Assembly (NCBI GenBank): GCA_019510305.1
Contig: JAEKKN010000028.1
Coordinates: 1 to 64,000, forward strand
DNA from: Microbacterium sp.
GTDB taxonomy: Bacteria > Actinomycetota > Actinomycetes > Actinomycetales > Microbacteriaceae
DNA: 64,000 bases
Reading direction: 5' to 3'
The translations under genes and the position numbers were made by a program. The notes beneath the pieces are model-generated. The model was not told where the DNA came from and did no database searches. It was given only the letters and a program-made list of their open reading frames with translations. This document shows positions 1-8,041 of this stretch, one piece after another. Numbering within the stretch: position 1 is the first letter of the stretch; each line of letters begins with the position of its first letter.

Positions 1-7
1 CCGTAGG

Positions 8-42
8 CTGGTGTTCGCGCGGTGTGAGCTGTGTCGATGAGG
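8..42 (+). repeat. 35-bp repeat, copy 1, before the DUF2510 gene
   Basis: These 35 bases match positions 820-854 at 27 of 35 positions. The shared core is GGTGTGAGCTG. Copy 1 runs into the ribosome binding site of the DUF2510 gene; copy 2 lies downstream of the same gene. A duplicated promoter or leader segment is the simplest reading. Confidence 0.5.
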
Positions 43-53
43 AGGGTGTGGTT

Positions 54-804
54 ATGCAGGCTGGGTGGTATGACGATGGTTCGGGTCGGCAGCGGTGGTG
101 GGATGGGGAGCGGTGGACGGATGACTTCGCTCCCGCTCAGGGCGGTGCCCCTGCGTCGGCGGGTGGCGCTGCGCATGCGGCGGCGGCTCCGGTGACGTCT
201 GCGCCTGCTGCGAGCGGTTCTGTGTCGCCGGTTCTGGGGTTCGTGGGTCTGGGCCTGGCGGTGCTGGGTACGGTGCTGGCGTGCGTTCCTGCGGTGTTCG
301 GCGTCGGGGTGGTCGTGCTGCTGGCCGGGTTCGTGGTGTCGTTGGTCGGGTTGTTCCGCAAGGGCGCGGTGAAGTGGCCGTCGGTCGTCGGGATGATCGT
401 CGCGGTCGTCGGCGGAGCCATCGGCACGGTCGTGCTCGTGGTGTCGCTGCTCGCGAACCTCGCCGGTCCGGTCGATCCGATCATCCCCACAGACACGCCA
501 TCCACGACCTCCACCGACCACCGAATCGCCTACGACGGGAACGAGCGAGGAGCGGCCCTCACCCGAGGAGATCGCGGACGGATTCGCCGCCGGAGTGCGC
601 GCCGGCGGCGTCACCGACTATGACGACATGCCGGACTTCTATCCCTGCGTCGGCCGGTTCCTCTACGACTCGGACCTTTCAGACGAGACACTTCAGGTCA
701 TCGCCGCTGGCGAGACGGTGACAGGATCCGAGCGTGAAGCGGTCATACAGGCTTCCTACGACGCGACGCTGACCTGTGATCCGAATGGCGAGGGCGTGAA
801 CTGA
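54..804 (+). pseudogene. DUF2510 membrane protein, frame broken
   Basis: The ATG at 54 sits 7 nt after GAGGAGGG (39-46). Residues 2-25 form a DUF2510 motif (AGWYDDGSG, then paired Trp in RWWDGERWTDD), a short N-terminal domain of actinobacterial membrane proteins. An Ala-rich linker and two hydrophobic segments follow (about residues 60-100 and 111-136). After about residue 155 the frame loses coding character and stops at 621-623. The +1 frame continues the protein from about position 515 to 804, with a sensible Ser/Thr/Pro linker and then a soluble domain (DMPDFYPCVGRFLYDS). One extra base near 505-520, in the C-rich run ccaccgaccaccg, would explain the break. It could be a real mutation or a sequencing error. 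The C-terminal part has no plausible start of its own. Function unknown; membrane location inferred. Confidence 0.6.
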
Positions 805-819
805 ATGACCCCCAGAAAG

Positions 820-854
820 CCGGCGTTCACGGGGTGTGAGCTGCGCCGATGTGC
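820..854 (+). repeat. 35-bp repeat, copy 2
   Basis: Second copy of the element at 8-42 (27 of 35 identical). It lies just after the DUF2510 gene and about 200 bp before the next start codon, so it is not positioned as an obvious leader here. The rest of 805-1050 holds no gene; its other visible feature is the 30-bp palindrome at 966-995. Confidence 0.5.
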
Positions 855-965
855 GTGGGGCTGACTTGAAGCGGTTCATTCGTCGGCCCGTGTGAGGGAC
901 GCAGCATGTGAGGAAACGGGCAACTGATGCTGCCCGACGGCGAGCGGTTGCTCGGTGTACGTGCG

Positions 966-995
966 GTCCACATGGGGAGTCCTCCCCATGTGGAC
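966..995. promoter_or_regulatory. perfect 30-bp palindrome upstream of the 130-aa gene
   Basis: GTCCACATGGGGAG (966-979) and CTCCCCATGTGGAC (982-995) are exact inverted copies separated by 2 nt. It ends 55 bp before the start at 1051, a position suited to a dimeric repressor operator. No T-tract follows, so a terminator is less likely. The protein that would bind it is not known. Confidence 0.55.
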
Positions 996-1050
996 TGGTT
1001 GCTGCGATGGGTAGGATCGCCGTGCGTAGGTTTGTCGGAGGGGGAGCGCG

Positions 1051-1443
1051 ATGATCATCATGCCGGTGCCGGATGGGTCGGTGGCGAAGCGGATGTTCCG
1101 GATGGATCGGGACATGGCCGAGCGTCAGGTGAAGCTGGTGGTGGACGCGTACAAGTCGTTGGCTGCGTCCAAGACCACGTTGCAAGCTGTCGCCGAGGGG
1201 CAGACCACGTCGGTCTGGACCGCGGACGGCAAGTCGGTGGAACTGGCCTCGATGTTGACGGCCCGCTATAACGCGACGTTGGCCTGGAGGCAGGCATTGG
1301 AGTCCCAGTTGGATCGCGCACGGGAGATCCTGCGCCTCGCGATCGACTCGACGACGCAGTTCGACGAGGAGACCCAGCAGCGTTACATCGCAATGCTCGA
1401 CAGCGCCGACAAAGTGACAACCGACGGCGCGACCGCGGTCTGA
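1051..1443 (+). CDS. 130-aa helical protein, possible WXG100-like
   Basis: Not recognised as a named family. The start ATG follows a strong GGAGGGGGAG site. The protein is predicted mostly helical, with no signal peptide and no membrane segment. Two amphipathic helices (about residues 18-50 and 75-110, the second containing LAWRQALESQLDRA) flank a turn. This size and helix-turn-helix form resemble small type VII (ESX/WXG100) secretion partners, but no clear WxG lies at the turn, so the link is an inference. It is followed after 11 nt by the 433-aa gene with its own GGGGGA site, so the two are probably cotranscribed. Small partner and large repetitive partner is a typical layout for secreted pairs. 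Confidence 0.6.
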   Translation: MIIMPVPDGSVAKRMFRMDRDMAERQVKLVVDAYKSLAASKTTLQAVAEGQTTSVWTADGKSVELASMLTARYNATLAWRQALESQLDRAREILRLAIDSTTQFDEETQQRYIAMLDSADKVTTDGATAV

Positions 1444-1454
1444 GGGGGAACGTC

Positions 1455-2756
1455 ATGGGACAGAACAAGGAACGCCTCGACCGGTTGCGTGCCAACCAAT
1501 CGAATCCCGGCATCATCGGTATCCGGCTTGCGCAGTCGACTCAGCGCACCGTGGCCGCGGTGTCGGCGAACGATGCCTCATCGAGCGCGCTGAAGGCGGC
1601 TCGTACCGAGGGTTTCGAGGGTGACTACGGCGATGAGGCGGCATCCGCGCTGACCGAGCTGCACAAGCAGATCGACAAGTTCGCGGCGCATCAGGCGGCG
1701 TTGAGCAAGGCGATCGAGGCCGCGAATCAGGCGCTGCAGGCGGCGGCAGACGGCACGGGCGATCTTCCCGACTCCGGGCTGTCGTCGCAGCAGCAGAACA
1801 CGATCGACATGGCCGCACAGACGAACAGCCCGGTGCAGGTGTCACCCGGTGTGACGATGACCTCGGCCGAGGCGAAGCAGTACTACCTCGATCAGGCGGC
1901 GGCAGCGCAGGAGGAGGCGGCCGCGAAGGTGACGGCCGCCCTCGACGCGACGCTGCAGGACATCATGGACACGATCCCAGTATCGGACTACGACGAGCCC
2001 GAGCCCACGCCCGACCCCTCGGGGGACGACGGCACGGGCGGCAACCCGGGGGTCGACGACCCCGGGGTGAACGGCGGCGGCTCCGGCGGCGGCGTCACAG
2101 GCGGCGGCTCAGGATCGGGTGGTACGGGCGGCACCGGTGGCGGTGGCGGTGGCGGTGGCACGATCGTCGGTCCGCCGCTCGTCCACTATCCGCCTCACGT
2201 CGACCCGCCCTATGTCGACCCGCCTTACGTGAAGGACCCCTGGTTCCCCGACACCGACAGCACCGACGACCCGCGCGTCGACGGCGGCACCGATGGCGTG
2301 GTTCCCGGCGGCGGCACTGGCGGTACGGTCGGCGTTCCCGGTGGCGGCACCGGTGGCGGAACCACAGGATCGGTCGGCGGCGGCCTGAGCGGCGTGCTCG
2401 GCGGAGCGTCTGGCGCCGCGGGGCTGGCCAACCGCCTCGGCGGCGCGGGCGGCCTGCTCGCCGGTGGCGGAGGCATGGTCGGCGGTGCTGGCGGAGTCGG
2501 ATCGGCATCGGGCGCCGGAGCTTCCGGTGTCGTCGCCCAGCCCGGGGCGGCGAACGGCGGTCGTGGCGGAGCCATGGCGGGCGGCGGTATGGCCGGAGGC
2601 GGAGCCGGCGGACGCGGCGACAAGCGCAACCGTCGTCGCGGGCAGGATCTGATGGCGATCGAGCTCGAACCCGATGACGAGACCGAGCCCGACATCGGCG
2701 CTGCGGGCGCGGCCGGGCGCTCGGCATCCGAGGGCCGCGAAGAACTCTCCTGGTAA
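1455..2756 (+). CDS. 433-aa protein, helical N-terminus and glycine-rich C-terminus
   Basis: Function not recognised. Residues 1-175 are Ala/Gln-rich and helical (for example YYLDQAAAAQEEAAAKVTAA). A Pro/Asp linker (about 178-200) and a long Gly-rich region (200-385) with runs of Gly and repeated Pro-His/Pro-Tyr steps follow. The tail has a basic patch (DKRNRRRGQD) and a strongly acidic segment. There is no N-terminal signal peptide or membrane helix. The plan, a helical domain plus glycine-rich low-complexity tail, recalls PPE-like or LXG-like type VII substrates, but no family signature is certain. It lies 11 nt after the 130-aa gene, so the products may act together. The glycine-rich DNA is low complexity and prone to slippage or assembly error. 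Confidence 0.6.
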   Translation: MGQNKERLDRLRANQSNPGIIGIRLAQSTQRTVAAVSANDASSSALKAARTEGFEGDYGDEAASALTELHKQIDKFAAHQAALSKAIEAANQALQAAADGTGDLPDSGLSSQQQNTIDMAAQTNSPVQVSPGVTMTSAEAKQYYLDQAAAAQEEAAAKVTAALDATLQDIMDTIPVSDYDEPEPTPDPSGDDGTGGNPGVDDPGVNGGGSGGGVTGGGSGSGGTGGTGGGGGGGGTIVGPPLVHYPPHVDPPYVDPPYVKDPWFPDTDSTDDPRVDGGTDGVVPGGGTGGTVGVPGGGTGGGTTGSVGGGLSGVLGGASGAAGLANRLGGAGGLLAGGGGMVGGAGGVGSASGAGASGVVAQPGAANGGRGGAMAGGGMAGGGAGGRGDKRNRRRGQDLMAIELEPDDETEPDIGAAGAAGRSASEGREELSW

Positions 2757-2784
2757 CCGCTCGCGATCGGGTCTTCGAGGAACA

Positions 2785-2825
2785 CGGGCACGGACCTGAC
2801 GCCCCTCCAGGAAGGTCCGCACCCG
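2785..2825. terminator. bidirectional hairpin between convergent genes
   Basis: CGGG-CA-CGGACCT (2785-2797) pairs with AGGTCCG-CA-CCCG (2813-2825), leaving a 2x2 internal loop and a 15-nt hairpin loop. It lies between the 433-aa gene (+) and the 349-aa gene (-), so it can serve both. There is no T-tract. Confidence 0.55.
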
Positions 2826-2830
2826 TGAGT

Positions 2831-3880
2831 CTATGAGCCGCCGAAACCGCTGAGGATCTCGCCGCCGAACAGCGAGAGCGCGGTGACGCCGGCCGAGAGC
2901 AGCAGCACTCCTGCTGTCGCGGCGATAGCCATGATCGAGACGCCGCTGCCGCCGAGGCGCTGTCCGCGCAGGCCCACTGCGACGCCCGCACGCGCAGCGA
3001 GAGCGCCTGCGCTGTCGTCGCGGTACAGCTCGGTCCGCACCGAGAAGCGGCGGTGGAACTCCTCGGCGAGCACGACCGCTGCCGCCATCGTCGCCGGCCG
3101 GTCGAAGCGCGTTCCTCCGGGGAGATATACGTACAGGCGGTCGGAGACGAGCTCGATCTCGGCACCCGATCCGAGATCGAGCACGCGCGCCATGAGGTCG
3201 GGCGTGAAGATGTACAGCGCATCCTGCTGGTAGCCCTCTGGCACGATCAGCCGGAACACGGTCGCGAACTCGCCTTCGAGTTCCATGCGGGCCGCGCCGC
3301 GTCCGAGGCCGAGCGTCGGGATGATGCTGCGACGACGATTCGCCAGCACGATGTGCGGCACGGACGAGGGCAGCGGCAGCTCGATGAACGCGAACGGACG
3401 CTGGATCGTGGCGCCCTCCTGTCCGCGCGCGACCGAGCGATGAACGCCCAGCTCGAACGGCATCCGCTCGTCGTCGCAGGCGACGACTGCGCGCTCCTGC
3501 CCACGGGCCACGCGGGCGAACGGCGCACCGGGCCGCCGTGTGTTCTCGAGAAGGTCGGCGTAGGCCCAGCCGTTCCGCCAGGCGAACGCGGCCACCTTCA
3601 CCCGGCGCGCGAGACCCACCGCGTACCAGATGAAGCTCACGGCGGCGAGCACCGTGTAACCGACCACGAACACCCCGAGGATCGGCGCCACGGCCAGGAT
3701 GTCGCTGCGCCCGAGGAACCACAGACCCGCCAGCATGGCGGCGGCGAACAGCAGGACGGCGATGAGGATGACGAGGAAGCGCCGGTGCGGCGGAGTCCGG
3801 CAGATCCGCTCGTACGCGAGGATGTCGCCGAAGCCCGCTGCATGCCGCAGCGGCTCGAGATCTACCTTCACAGGCTCCAT
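2831..3880 (-). CDS. 349-aa membrane protein of unknown function
   Basis: Not recognised. Two adjacent hydrophobic helices lie near the N-terminus (about residues 35-55 and 62-88) and one near the C-terminus (about 318-340). Between them is a soluble region of about 220 residues, rich in beta-strand-like stretches (for example YQQDALYIFTPDLMARVLD). The chosen ATG overlaps the last 13 bp of the upstream DUF1266 gene, which suggests translational coupling. An in-frame extension upstream is open but antisense-like in composition and was not used. The two proteins may form one membrane-associated unit; this rests on context only. Confidence 0.7.
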   Translation of the reverse strand: MEPVKVDLEPLRHAAGFGDILAYERICRTPPHRRFLVILIAVLLFAAAMLAGLWFLGRSDILAVAPILGVFVVGYTVLAAVSFIWYAVGLARRVKVAAFAWRNGWAYADLLENTRRPGAPFARVARGQERAVVACDDERMPFELGVHRSVARGQEGATIQRPFAFIELPLPSSVPHIVLANRRRSIIPTLGLGRGAARMELEGEFATVFRLIVPEGYQQDALYIFTPDLMARVLDLGSGAEIELVSDRLYVYLPGGTRFDRPATMAAAVVLAEEFHRRFSVRTELYRDDSAGALAARAGVAVGLRGQRLGGSGVSIMAIAATAGVLLLSAGVTALSLFGGEILSGFGGS

Positions 3881-4740
3881 GACAGCGTCGCCCACGGGCC
3901 GTTGCGCTTCGCGGTGGCCGCGGCCTGGAAGTCGACGCATCCGTCGCCGAACTTCTCGAACGACTTCTCGTCGACGTTGCCGTCGCTCCAGTGCATCACG
4001 CGGCCCGCGACGTAGCTGAGGCCGAAGTCCGCCCACGACGAGAAGGCGGGGCGGCCCTCGACGTTGATGCGGTGGATGATCTGGCGGGCCTCGGCCACGT
4101 CGCCGTGGCCGAGCGCGACGCCCCAGGTCGTCATGCCGACGGCCTGTCCGAGCGCGTATCCGTCGAGAGTCTTCACGAAGAGGTCGGGCGTCACGATGTC
4201 CTTGCCGACCCGCTTGCGGATCAGGCCCTCGGTGTACTCGATCGAGGTGACGAACGTGCGGGCGTCGCGCTTGTCGCCGCCCTCGGCGACGATCGCGTTC
4301 AGCCATTCCTTGGCTTTGGGAACGCGGCCGAGCTGCTCCGCGAGCTGCGCGCGGACGGCGAGGTAGAGCGACCACATCTCGCGGCGGCGGCGCACGGTGA
4401 GCAGGCGCTCGATGTTGTCGAGCCAGTCCTGGCGCGTGTGAACGCCCCACTGGTCGATGAGAACCTTCTTCTGACGGTCGCCGAGGAGCGACGCAGTCGG
4501 GTCGTTCCAGTGTCCCGACGGCAGGTTCACGATCTGGAGGAAGCCGAGAGCGATCTCGTTCGCCTCGGTGTCGGCGGTCGAGTGCTTCTCGTCGGCCTTC
4601 ACCTTCGCCGCGGGCATGATCCAGACGACGAGGAAGAACACCACCACGACGCCCACGATGACCCACACCCACCACTGCGAGAGGAGCCACTCGATGATGG
4701 AGAAGACGTTGTTGAAGTCGACGCGAGCGGCGGGGCGCAT
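3868..4740 (-). CDS. DUF1266 domain membrane protein
   Basis: A single membrane helix near the N-terminus (about residues 22-43, WWVWVIVGVVVVFF) anchors a soluble domain of about 240 residues. The domain has the DUF1266 pattern: a Trp-containing segment (QWGVHTRQDWLDNIERLL), then RRRREMW, and later paired Trp/Gly segments (MTTWGVALGHGDVAEAR and SSWADFGLSYVAGR). The biochemical role of DUF1266 is not established. The ATG follows a GGAG site. It overlaps the 349-aa gene downstream by 13 bp and is divergent from a TetR regulator 125 bp away, which may control it. Confidence 0.75.
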   Translation of the reverse strand: MRPAARVDFNNVFSIIEWLLSQWWVWVIVGVVVVFFLVVWIMPAAKVKADEKHSTADTEANEIALGFLQIVNLPSGHWNDPTASLLGDRQKKVLIDQWGVHTRQDWLDNIERLLTVRRRREMWSLYLAVRAQLAEQLGRVPKAKEWLNAIVAEGGDKRDARTFVTSIEYTEGLIRKRVGKDIVTPDLFVKTLDGYALGQAVGMTTWGVALGHGDVAEARQIIHRINVEGRPAFSSWADFGLSYVAGRVMHWSDGNVDEKSFEKFGDGCVDFQAAATAKRNGPWATLSWSL

Positions 4741-4782
4741 GAGGGCTCCTGGAACTGGGGGACCCGGCGGATCCTCTTAGCT

Positions 4783-4796
4783 TGAATGGATGTTCA
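4783..4796. promoter_or_regulatory. possible TetR operator
   Basis: TGAATGGATGTTCA has inverted 4-bp ends (TGAA/TTCA) spaced 6 nt, in the 125-bp gap between the DUF1266 operon and the TetR gene. Only the outer bases are symmetric, so this is weak. Its position suits control of both directions. Confidence 0.3.
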
Positions 4797-4865
4797 GTGA
4801 GTAATCTATACGGACGAAGCCCGTTCCGAGAAGACCGTCGTCCGCATCGCAGAGGAGGATGCCGC

Positions 4866-5534
4866 ATGGCACGCTCCGATGAGCAGAACCGTCACGCGCG
4901 GGAGAAGGCACGCGAGAACATCCTTCAGGCGGCGATCGTCCTGTTCAGCGAGCGCGGTGTGGCCGGCGCCAGCATCGCAGAGATCACGAGCCGGGCCGGC
5001 GTCGCTCAGGGCCTGGTGAACTACCACTTCGGCGGCAAGGATCAGCTCGTCTCCGCCGTGATCGACCGCTGGTTCGAGACGGTGCTCTCGTTCGCGCGCG
5101 TCGACGGCGCACCCGACGAGGCTCTCGCCGCAGTGATCGACGGCGCGCTCATGGCCACCGCCTTCGCCGTGCCGCTGCAGCGCGCCGTGCTCGCCATGCA
5201 GCAGCAACCCGCGACGCATCGCCTGTTCGCCGAGTCCGAGCAGAGGCACGCCGCGGGCGTGACCGCCGCGGAGGACGCGGTCCGCGACCTGTTCCGCGCG
5301 CGGGGCGCTGCCGACCCGGCGCTCGAGGAGGTCATGCTCCGCAGCGTCCTCGAGGGCGTGTTCGTGAAGTTCGCCGTGTTCGGCGAGACCTATCCGATCG
5401 AAGACGCCCGGCTCTGGGTGCATCGACTGTACGGACTGCCTGAGCCGCAGCATCCGCTGCCGCTGCCCCTGCCGGCGCGCGAGGGCGAGCCGCGCCCACG
5501 GGCGTCGGGCACCGTCGTGTGTGCCCAGCCCTAG
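4866..5534 (+). CDS. TetR/AcrR-family transcriptional regulator
   Basis: 222 aa. Residues about 15-62 form the TetR DNA-binding domain (ILQAAIVLFSERGVAGASI, then the recognition region GVAQGLVNYHFGGKDQLV). The C-terminal ligand domain has no specific signature. The start at 4866 is set by GAGGAGG 6-7 nt upstream; an in-frame ATG at 4782 lacks such a site. The tail after residue 190 is Pro/Arg rich and probably disordered. It is divergent from the DUF1266/349-aa operon, its most likely target besides itself. Ligand unknown. Confidence 0.85.
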   Translation: MARSDEQNRHAREKARENILQAAIVLFSERGVAGASIAEITSRAGVAQGLVNYHFGGKDQLVSAVIDRWFETVLSFARVDGAPDEALAAVIDGALMATAFAVPLQRAVLAMQQQPATHRLFAESEQRHAAGVTAAEDAVRDLFRARGAADPALEEVMLRSVLEGVFVKFAVFGETYPIEDARLWVHRLYGLPEPQHPLPLPLPAREGEPRPRASGTVVCAQP

Positions 5535-5559
5535 TCCCTCTCTTCTCCTTGCGGCTTCG

Positions 5560-5610
5560 TGTGGCACCCGGGGGCGGTTCGCGCGAGTGAAAGCGGCGCG
5601 GGGTGCCACA
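5560..5610. repeat. intergenic inverted repeat
   Basis: TGTGGCACCC (5560-5569) and GGGTGCCACA (5601-5610) are exact inverted copies 31 nt apart. Flanking pyrimidine and purine tracts (TCTCTTCTCC and GGGAGAGAAG) extend the symmetry loosely. It lies just after the TetR gene and may act as its terminator or be a mobile palindromic repeat. Confidence 0.45.
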
Positions 5611-5659
5611 TGAAGGGAGAGAAGGGGAAGGGGAAGAAGGCCAGGGGGCCGCAGACGCC

Positions 5660-5697
5660 GAGATCCCGGATGCTGCGGCTGCGGCATCCGGGATCTC
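5660..5697 (-). terminator. hairpin terminator of the permease gene
   Basis: GAGATCCCGGATGC (5660-5673) and GCATCCGGGATCTC (5684-5697) form a perfect 14-bp stem with a 10-nt loop. It starts 10 bp beyond the stop codon of the permease (minus strand) and could also stop readthrough from the TetR gene. No T-tract follows. Confidence 0.65.
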
Positions 5698-5706
5698 CGT
5701 CGTGAC

Positions 5707-7047
5707 TCAGGCGGGGTCGCCGCCCAGCGGTCCGACCGCGGGGATGGGGCCGCCGTCGTCTGCACCGGTCTTGCGCCAGCGCGCGATCGCGTTGCCCAGG
5801 TGGTAGATCAACAGCGCGGCGACCGTTCCCACCACGATCGCTCCGAGCTGGAAGTCGCCCCAGCCCATCGCGAAGCCGGCGATCGCGATCACGAACGACA
5901 CCGCGACCGTGTACTGGTTCACCGGGCGCGAGAAGTCGACGCGGTTGTCGACCCAGATCTTGATGCCGATCACGCCGATGAGGCCGTAGAGCGCGGTCGT
6001 GACCCCGCCGAGGACGCCGGCGGGGATCGTGTTGAACACGAAGCCGACCTTGGGTGAGAAGGCGAGGAGGATCGCCACGATTCCGGCCACCCAGTAGGCC
6101 GCGGTCGAGTACACGCGGGTCGCCGCCATGACGCCGATGTTCTCGCCGTACGTCGTGGTGCCCGAACCGCCGAAGGCGCCGGCGATCGTCGTCGCGACGC
6201 CGTCGGCGACGAGCGCGCGACCGGTGCTCTTGTTGATCGCCGGGTCGTTGGTCATGGTGGCGACGCCGCGCACGTGCCCCACGTTCTCGGCGATCAGCAC
6301 GAGTACGACGGGCAGGAACATCGGCACGAGCTTCCACGCCGCAGGGTCGGTCACGGCCGCGAGGTGGAACTGCGGCAGGCCGATCCACGCGACGTCTTCG
6401 ATGCCGTCGAACGCCAGCTGTCCCGTGAGCGCCGCCACGATGTAGCCGACGATCACGCCGAGGAAGATCGAGATGCGGCCGAGGAAGCCGCGGAACAGCA
6501 CGCTGAACAGGATGACGGCGATCAGGGTGACCGTCGCGAGCTCGGGCTGCAGCTTGAAGTTGTTCCACGCGGCGGGTGCGAGGTTGAAGCCGATCAGCGC
6601 GACGATGGAGCCCGCGGCGACCGGCGGCATCAGGCGGTCGATCCAGCCCGTGCCGACCGCCTGCACGAGGAAGCCGATCGCGGCCAGCAGCACGCCCACC
6701 GCGGCGACGCCGACGAGAGCCTGCGTGATCTGCTCGGGAGTCTCCAGGGTGTTGCCGCCGTTGAGCGCCGTGATCGGCGCGAGGAAGGCGAACGACGAGC
6801 CCAGGTAGCTGGGCAGGCGGTTGCGTGTCAGCAGCAGGAACAGCAGCGTGCCGACGCCCGAGAAGAGCAGCGTCGTCGTCACGGGGAATCCGGTGATGAT
6901 CGGAACGAGGAACGTCGCACCGAACATGGCGACGACGTGCTGCGCGCCGATCGCGATGGTCGCCGGCCAGCTCAGACGTTCTTCGGGGCGCACGACGGCG
7001 CCGGGTTCGACGGTGCGGCCGTCTCCGTGGATCTTCCACAGGGGCAT
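5707..7047 (-). CDS. NCS2-family nucleobase permease (uracil/xanthine type)
   Basis: 446 aa polytopic membrane protein of the nucleobase:cation symporter-2 family (UraA/PyrP/UapA group), importing uracil or a related base with protons. Visible family features are the N-terminal QHVVAMFGATFLVP segment with the conserved Gln-His, the ALIAENVGHV-type motif near the centre (LVLIAENVGHVRGV, family Glu), and GGSGTTTYGENIGVMAATRV, which is the diagnostic NCS2 stretch. About 12-14 hydrophobic segments fit the usual length. The ATG at 7047 follows GAGGAG. The motif set favours uracil over xanthine, but substrate cannot be fixed. It lies near purC, though nothing shows a shared transcript; 7048-7165 contains no gene. 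Confidence 0.9.
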   Translation of the reverse strand: MPLWKIHGDGRTVEPGAVVRPEERLSWPATIAIGAQHVVAMFGATFLVPIITGFPVTTTLLFSGVGTLLFLLLTRNRLPSYLGSSFAFLAPITALNGGNTLETPEQITQALVGVAAVGVLLAAIGFLVQAVGTGWIDRLMPPVAAGSIVALIGFNLAPAAWNNFKLQPELATVTLIAVILFSVLFRGFLGRISIFLGVIVGYIVAALTGQLAFDGIEDVAWIGLPQFHLAAVTDPAAWKLVPMFLPVVLVLIAENVGHVRGVATMTNDPAINKSTGRALVADGVATTIAGAFGGSGTTTYGENIGVMAATRVYSTAAYWVAGIVAILLAFSPKVGFVFNTIPAGVLGGVTTALYGLIGVIGIKIWVDNRVDFSRPVNQYTVAVSFVIAIAGFAMGWGDFQLGAIVVGTVAALLIYHLGNAIARWRKTGADDGGPIPAVGPLGGDPA

Positions 7048-7165
7048 GCGGGCTCCTCAGGATCGGGGGTGGGGGAGTGCTTCCGCCACACTACCGATTC
7101 CTGAGTGTTGCCTGGGTGCTCTTCTGCCTCCGCCGTGCGTCACTCGGAGAGCGCAGGCCGTCGGC

Positions 7166-8029
7166 TCAGGCTCCGAGTCGCTCGATCAGCTCGCGGTAGC
7201 GGGCGGAGGTGCGCTCCACGATGTCCTTCGGCAGGGCGGGCGGTTCGCCCTGCTTGTCCCAGTTCGCCGCGAGCCAGTCGCGCACGATCTGCTTGTCGAA
7301 GCTCGCCATCCGCTGGCTCGGGGTGGTCCCGGTCTCCCAGGCTGCGGCATCCCAGTAGCGCGAGGAGTCGCTCGTGAGCACCTCGTCGGCCAGTCGCAGC
7401 ACGCCCTCGGCATCCGTCCCGAACTCGAACTTGGTGTCCGCGAGGATCAGCCCGTTCGCCTCGGCGACCTCGGCGGCGCGTGCGTAGAGGGCCAGAGAGG
7501 CGTCGCGCAATTCGGCGGCGCGCTCGGCGCCGACCAGCTCGGCGGTCTTCTCGAACGTGATGTTCTCGTCGTGCTCGCCCATCGGCGCCTTGTACGCAGG
7601 GGTGAACAGCGGTTCGGGAAGGCGATCGCCGTTGTTCAGGCCGGCGGGCAGCGGGATGCCGCAGACGGTTCCGCTCTCCTGGTACTCGATCCAGCCGGAG
7701 CCGGTGATGTAGCCGCGCACGACGCACTCGATCGGAAGCATCTCGAGGGACTGTGCGAGCATGGCGCGATCGGCTACGGATGCCGGCAGCTCACCTTCCG
7801 CGAGGTGGTTCGGCACGTCGGAGAGCTGAGCGAACCACCATCGGCTCAGTCGCGTCAGCAGGGCTCCTTTGTCGGGGATGCCGGGGGAGAGCACGACGTC
7901 GAACGCGCTCACCCGATCGGACGCCACCACGAGGATGCGCGTGTCCTCCGCGTCCTCGGAGGCGTACAGGTCGCGGACCTTGCCGGAGTAGACGTGCCGC
8001 CAGCCGGGGATGCTCAGTGCTTCGCTCAC
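7166..8029 (-). CDS. purC: phosphoribosylaminoimidazole-succinocarboxamide synthase PurC
   Basis: 287 aa. Catalyses ATP-dependent condensation of CAIR with aspartate to SAICAR in purine synthesis. Signatures: HVYSGKVRDLY near the N-terminus, SDRVSAFD, the PIECVVRGYITGSGW segment, and ILADTKFEFG. The GTG at 8029 is preferred because family members begin just before the SxPGW..YSGKVRDLY stretch. A GATAAT hexamer lies 6 nt upstream with no Shine-Dalgarno, which suggests a leaderless transcript. The start is only 7 bp from the stop of the upstream lipoprotein gene, and the hexamer overlaps that stop codon. Other pur genes are elsewhere in the window, not in one operon. Confidence 0.93.
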   Translation of the reverse strand: MSEALSIPGWRHVYSGKVRDLYASEDAEDTRILVVASDRVSAFDVVLSPGIPDKGALLTRLSRWWFAQLSDVPNHLAEGELPASVADRAMLAQSLEMLPIECVVRGYITGSGWIEYQESGTVCGIPLPAGLNNGDRLPEPLFTPAYKAPMGEHDENITFEKTAELVGAERAAELRDASLALYARAAEVAEANGLILADTKFEFGTDAEGVLRLADEVLTSDSSRYWDAAAWETGTTPSQRMASFDKQIVRDWLAANWDKQGEPPALPKDIVERTSARYRELIERLGA

Positions 8030-8035
8030 GGGATC

Positions 8036-8041
8036 ATTATC
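8036..8041 (-). promoter_or_regulatory. -10 element for leaderless purC
   Basis: GATAAT on the minus strand ends 6 nt before the GTG of purC and overlaps the TAA stop (8037-8039) of the upstream gene. The spacing puts the transcription start at or next to the start codon. Confidence 0.5.

Noticed and set aside
505..530. Programmed +1 frameshift in the DUF2510 gene
   Set aside because: No slippery codon run, stop-codon pause or downstream structure that I could support; mutation or error is simpler.
1455..2756. PE/PPE assignment for the Gly-rich protein
   Set aside because: No Pro-Pro-Glu motif and no PPE N-terminal signature, so only a loose type VII resemblance is kept.
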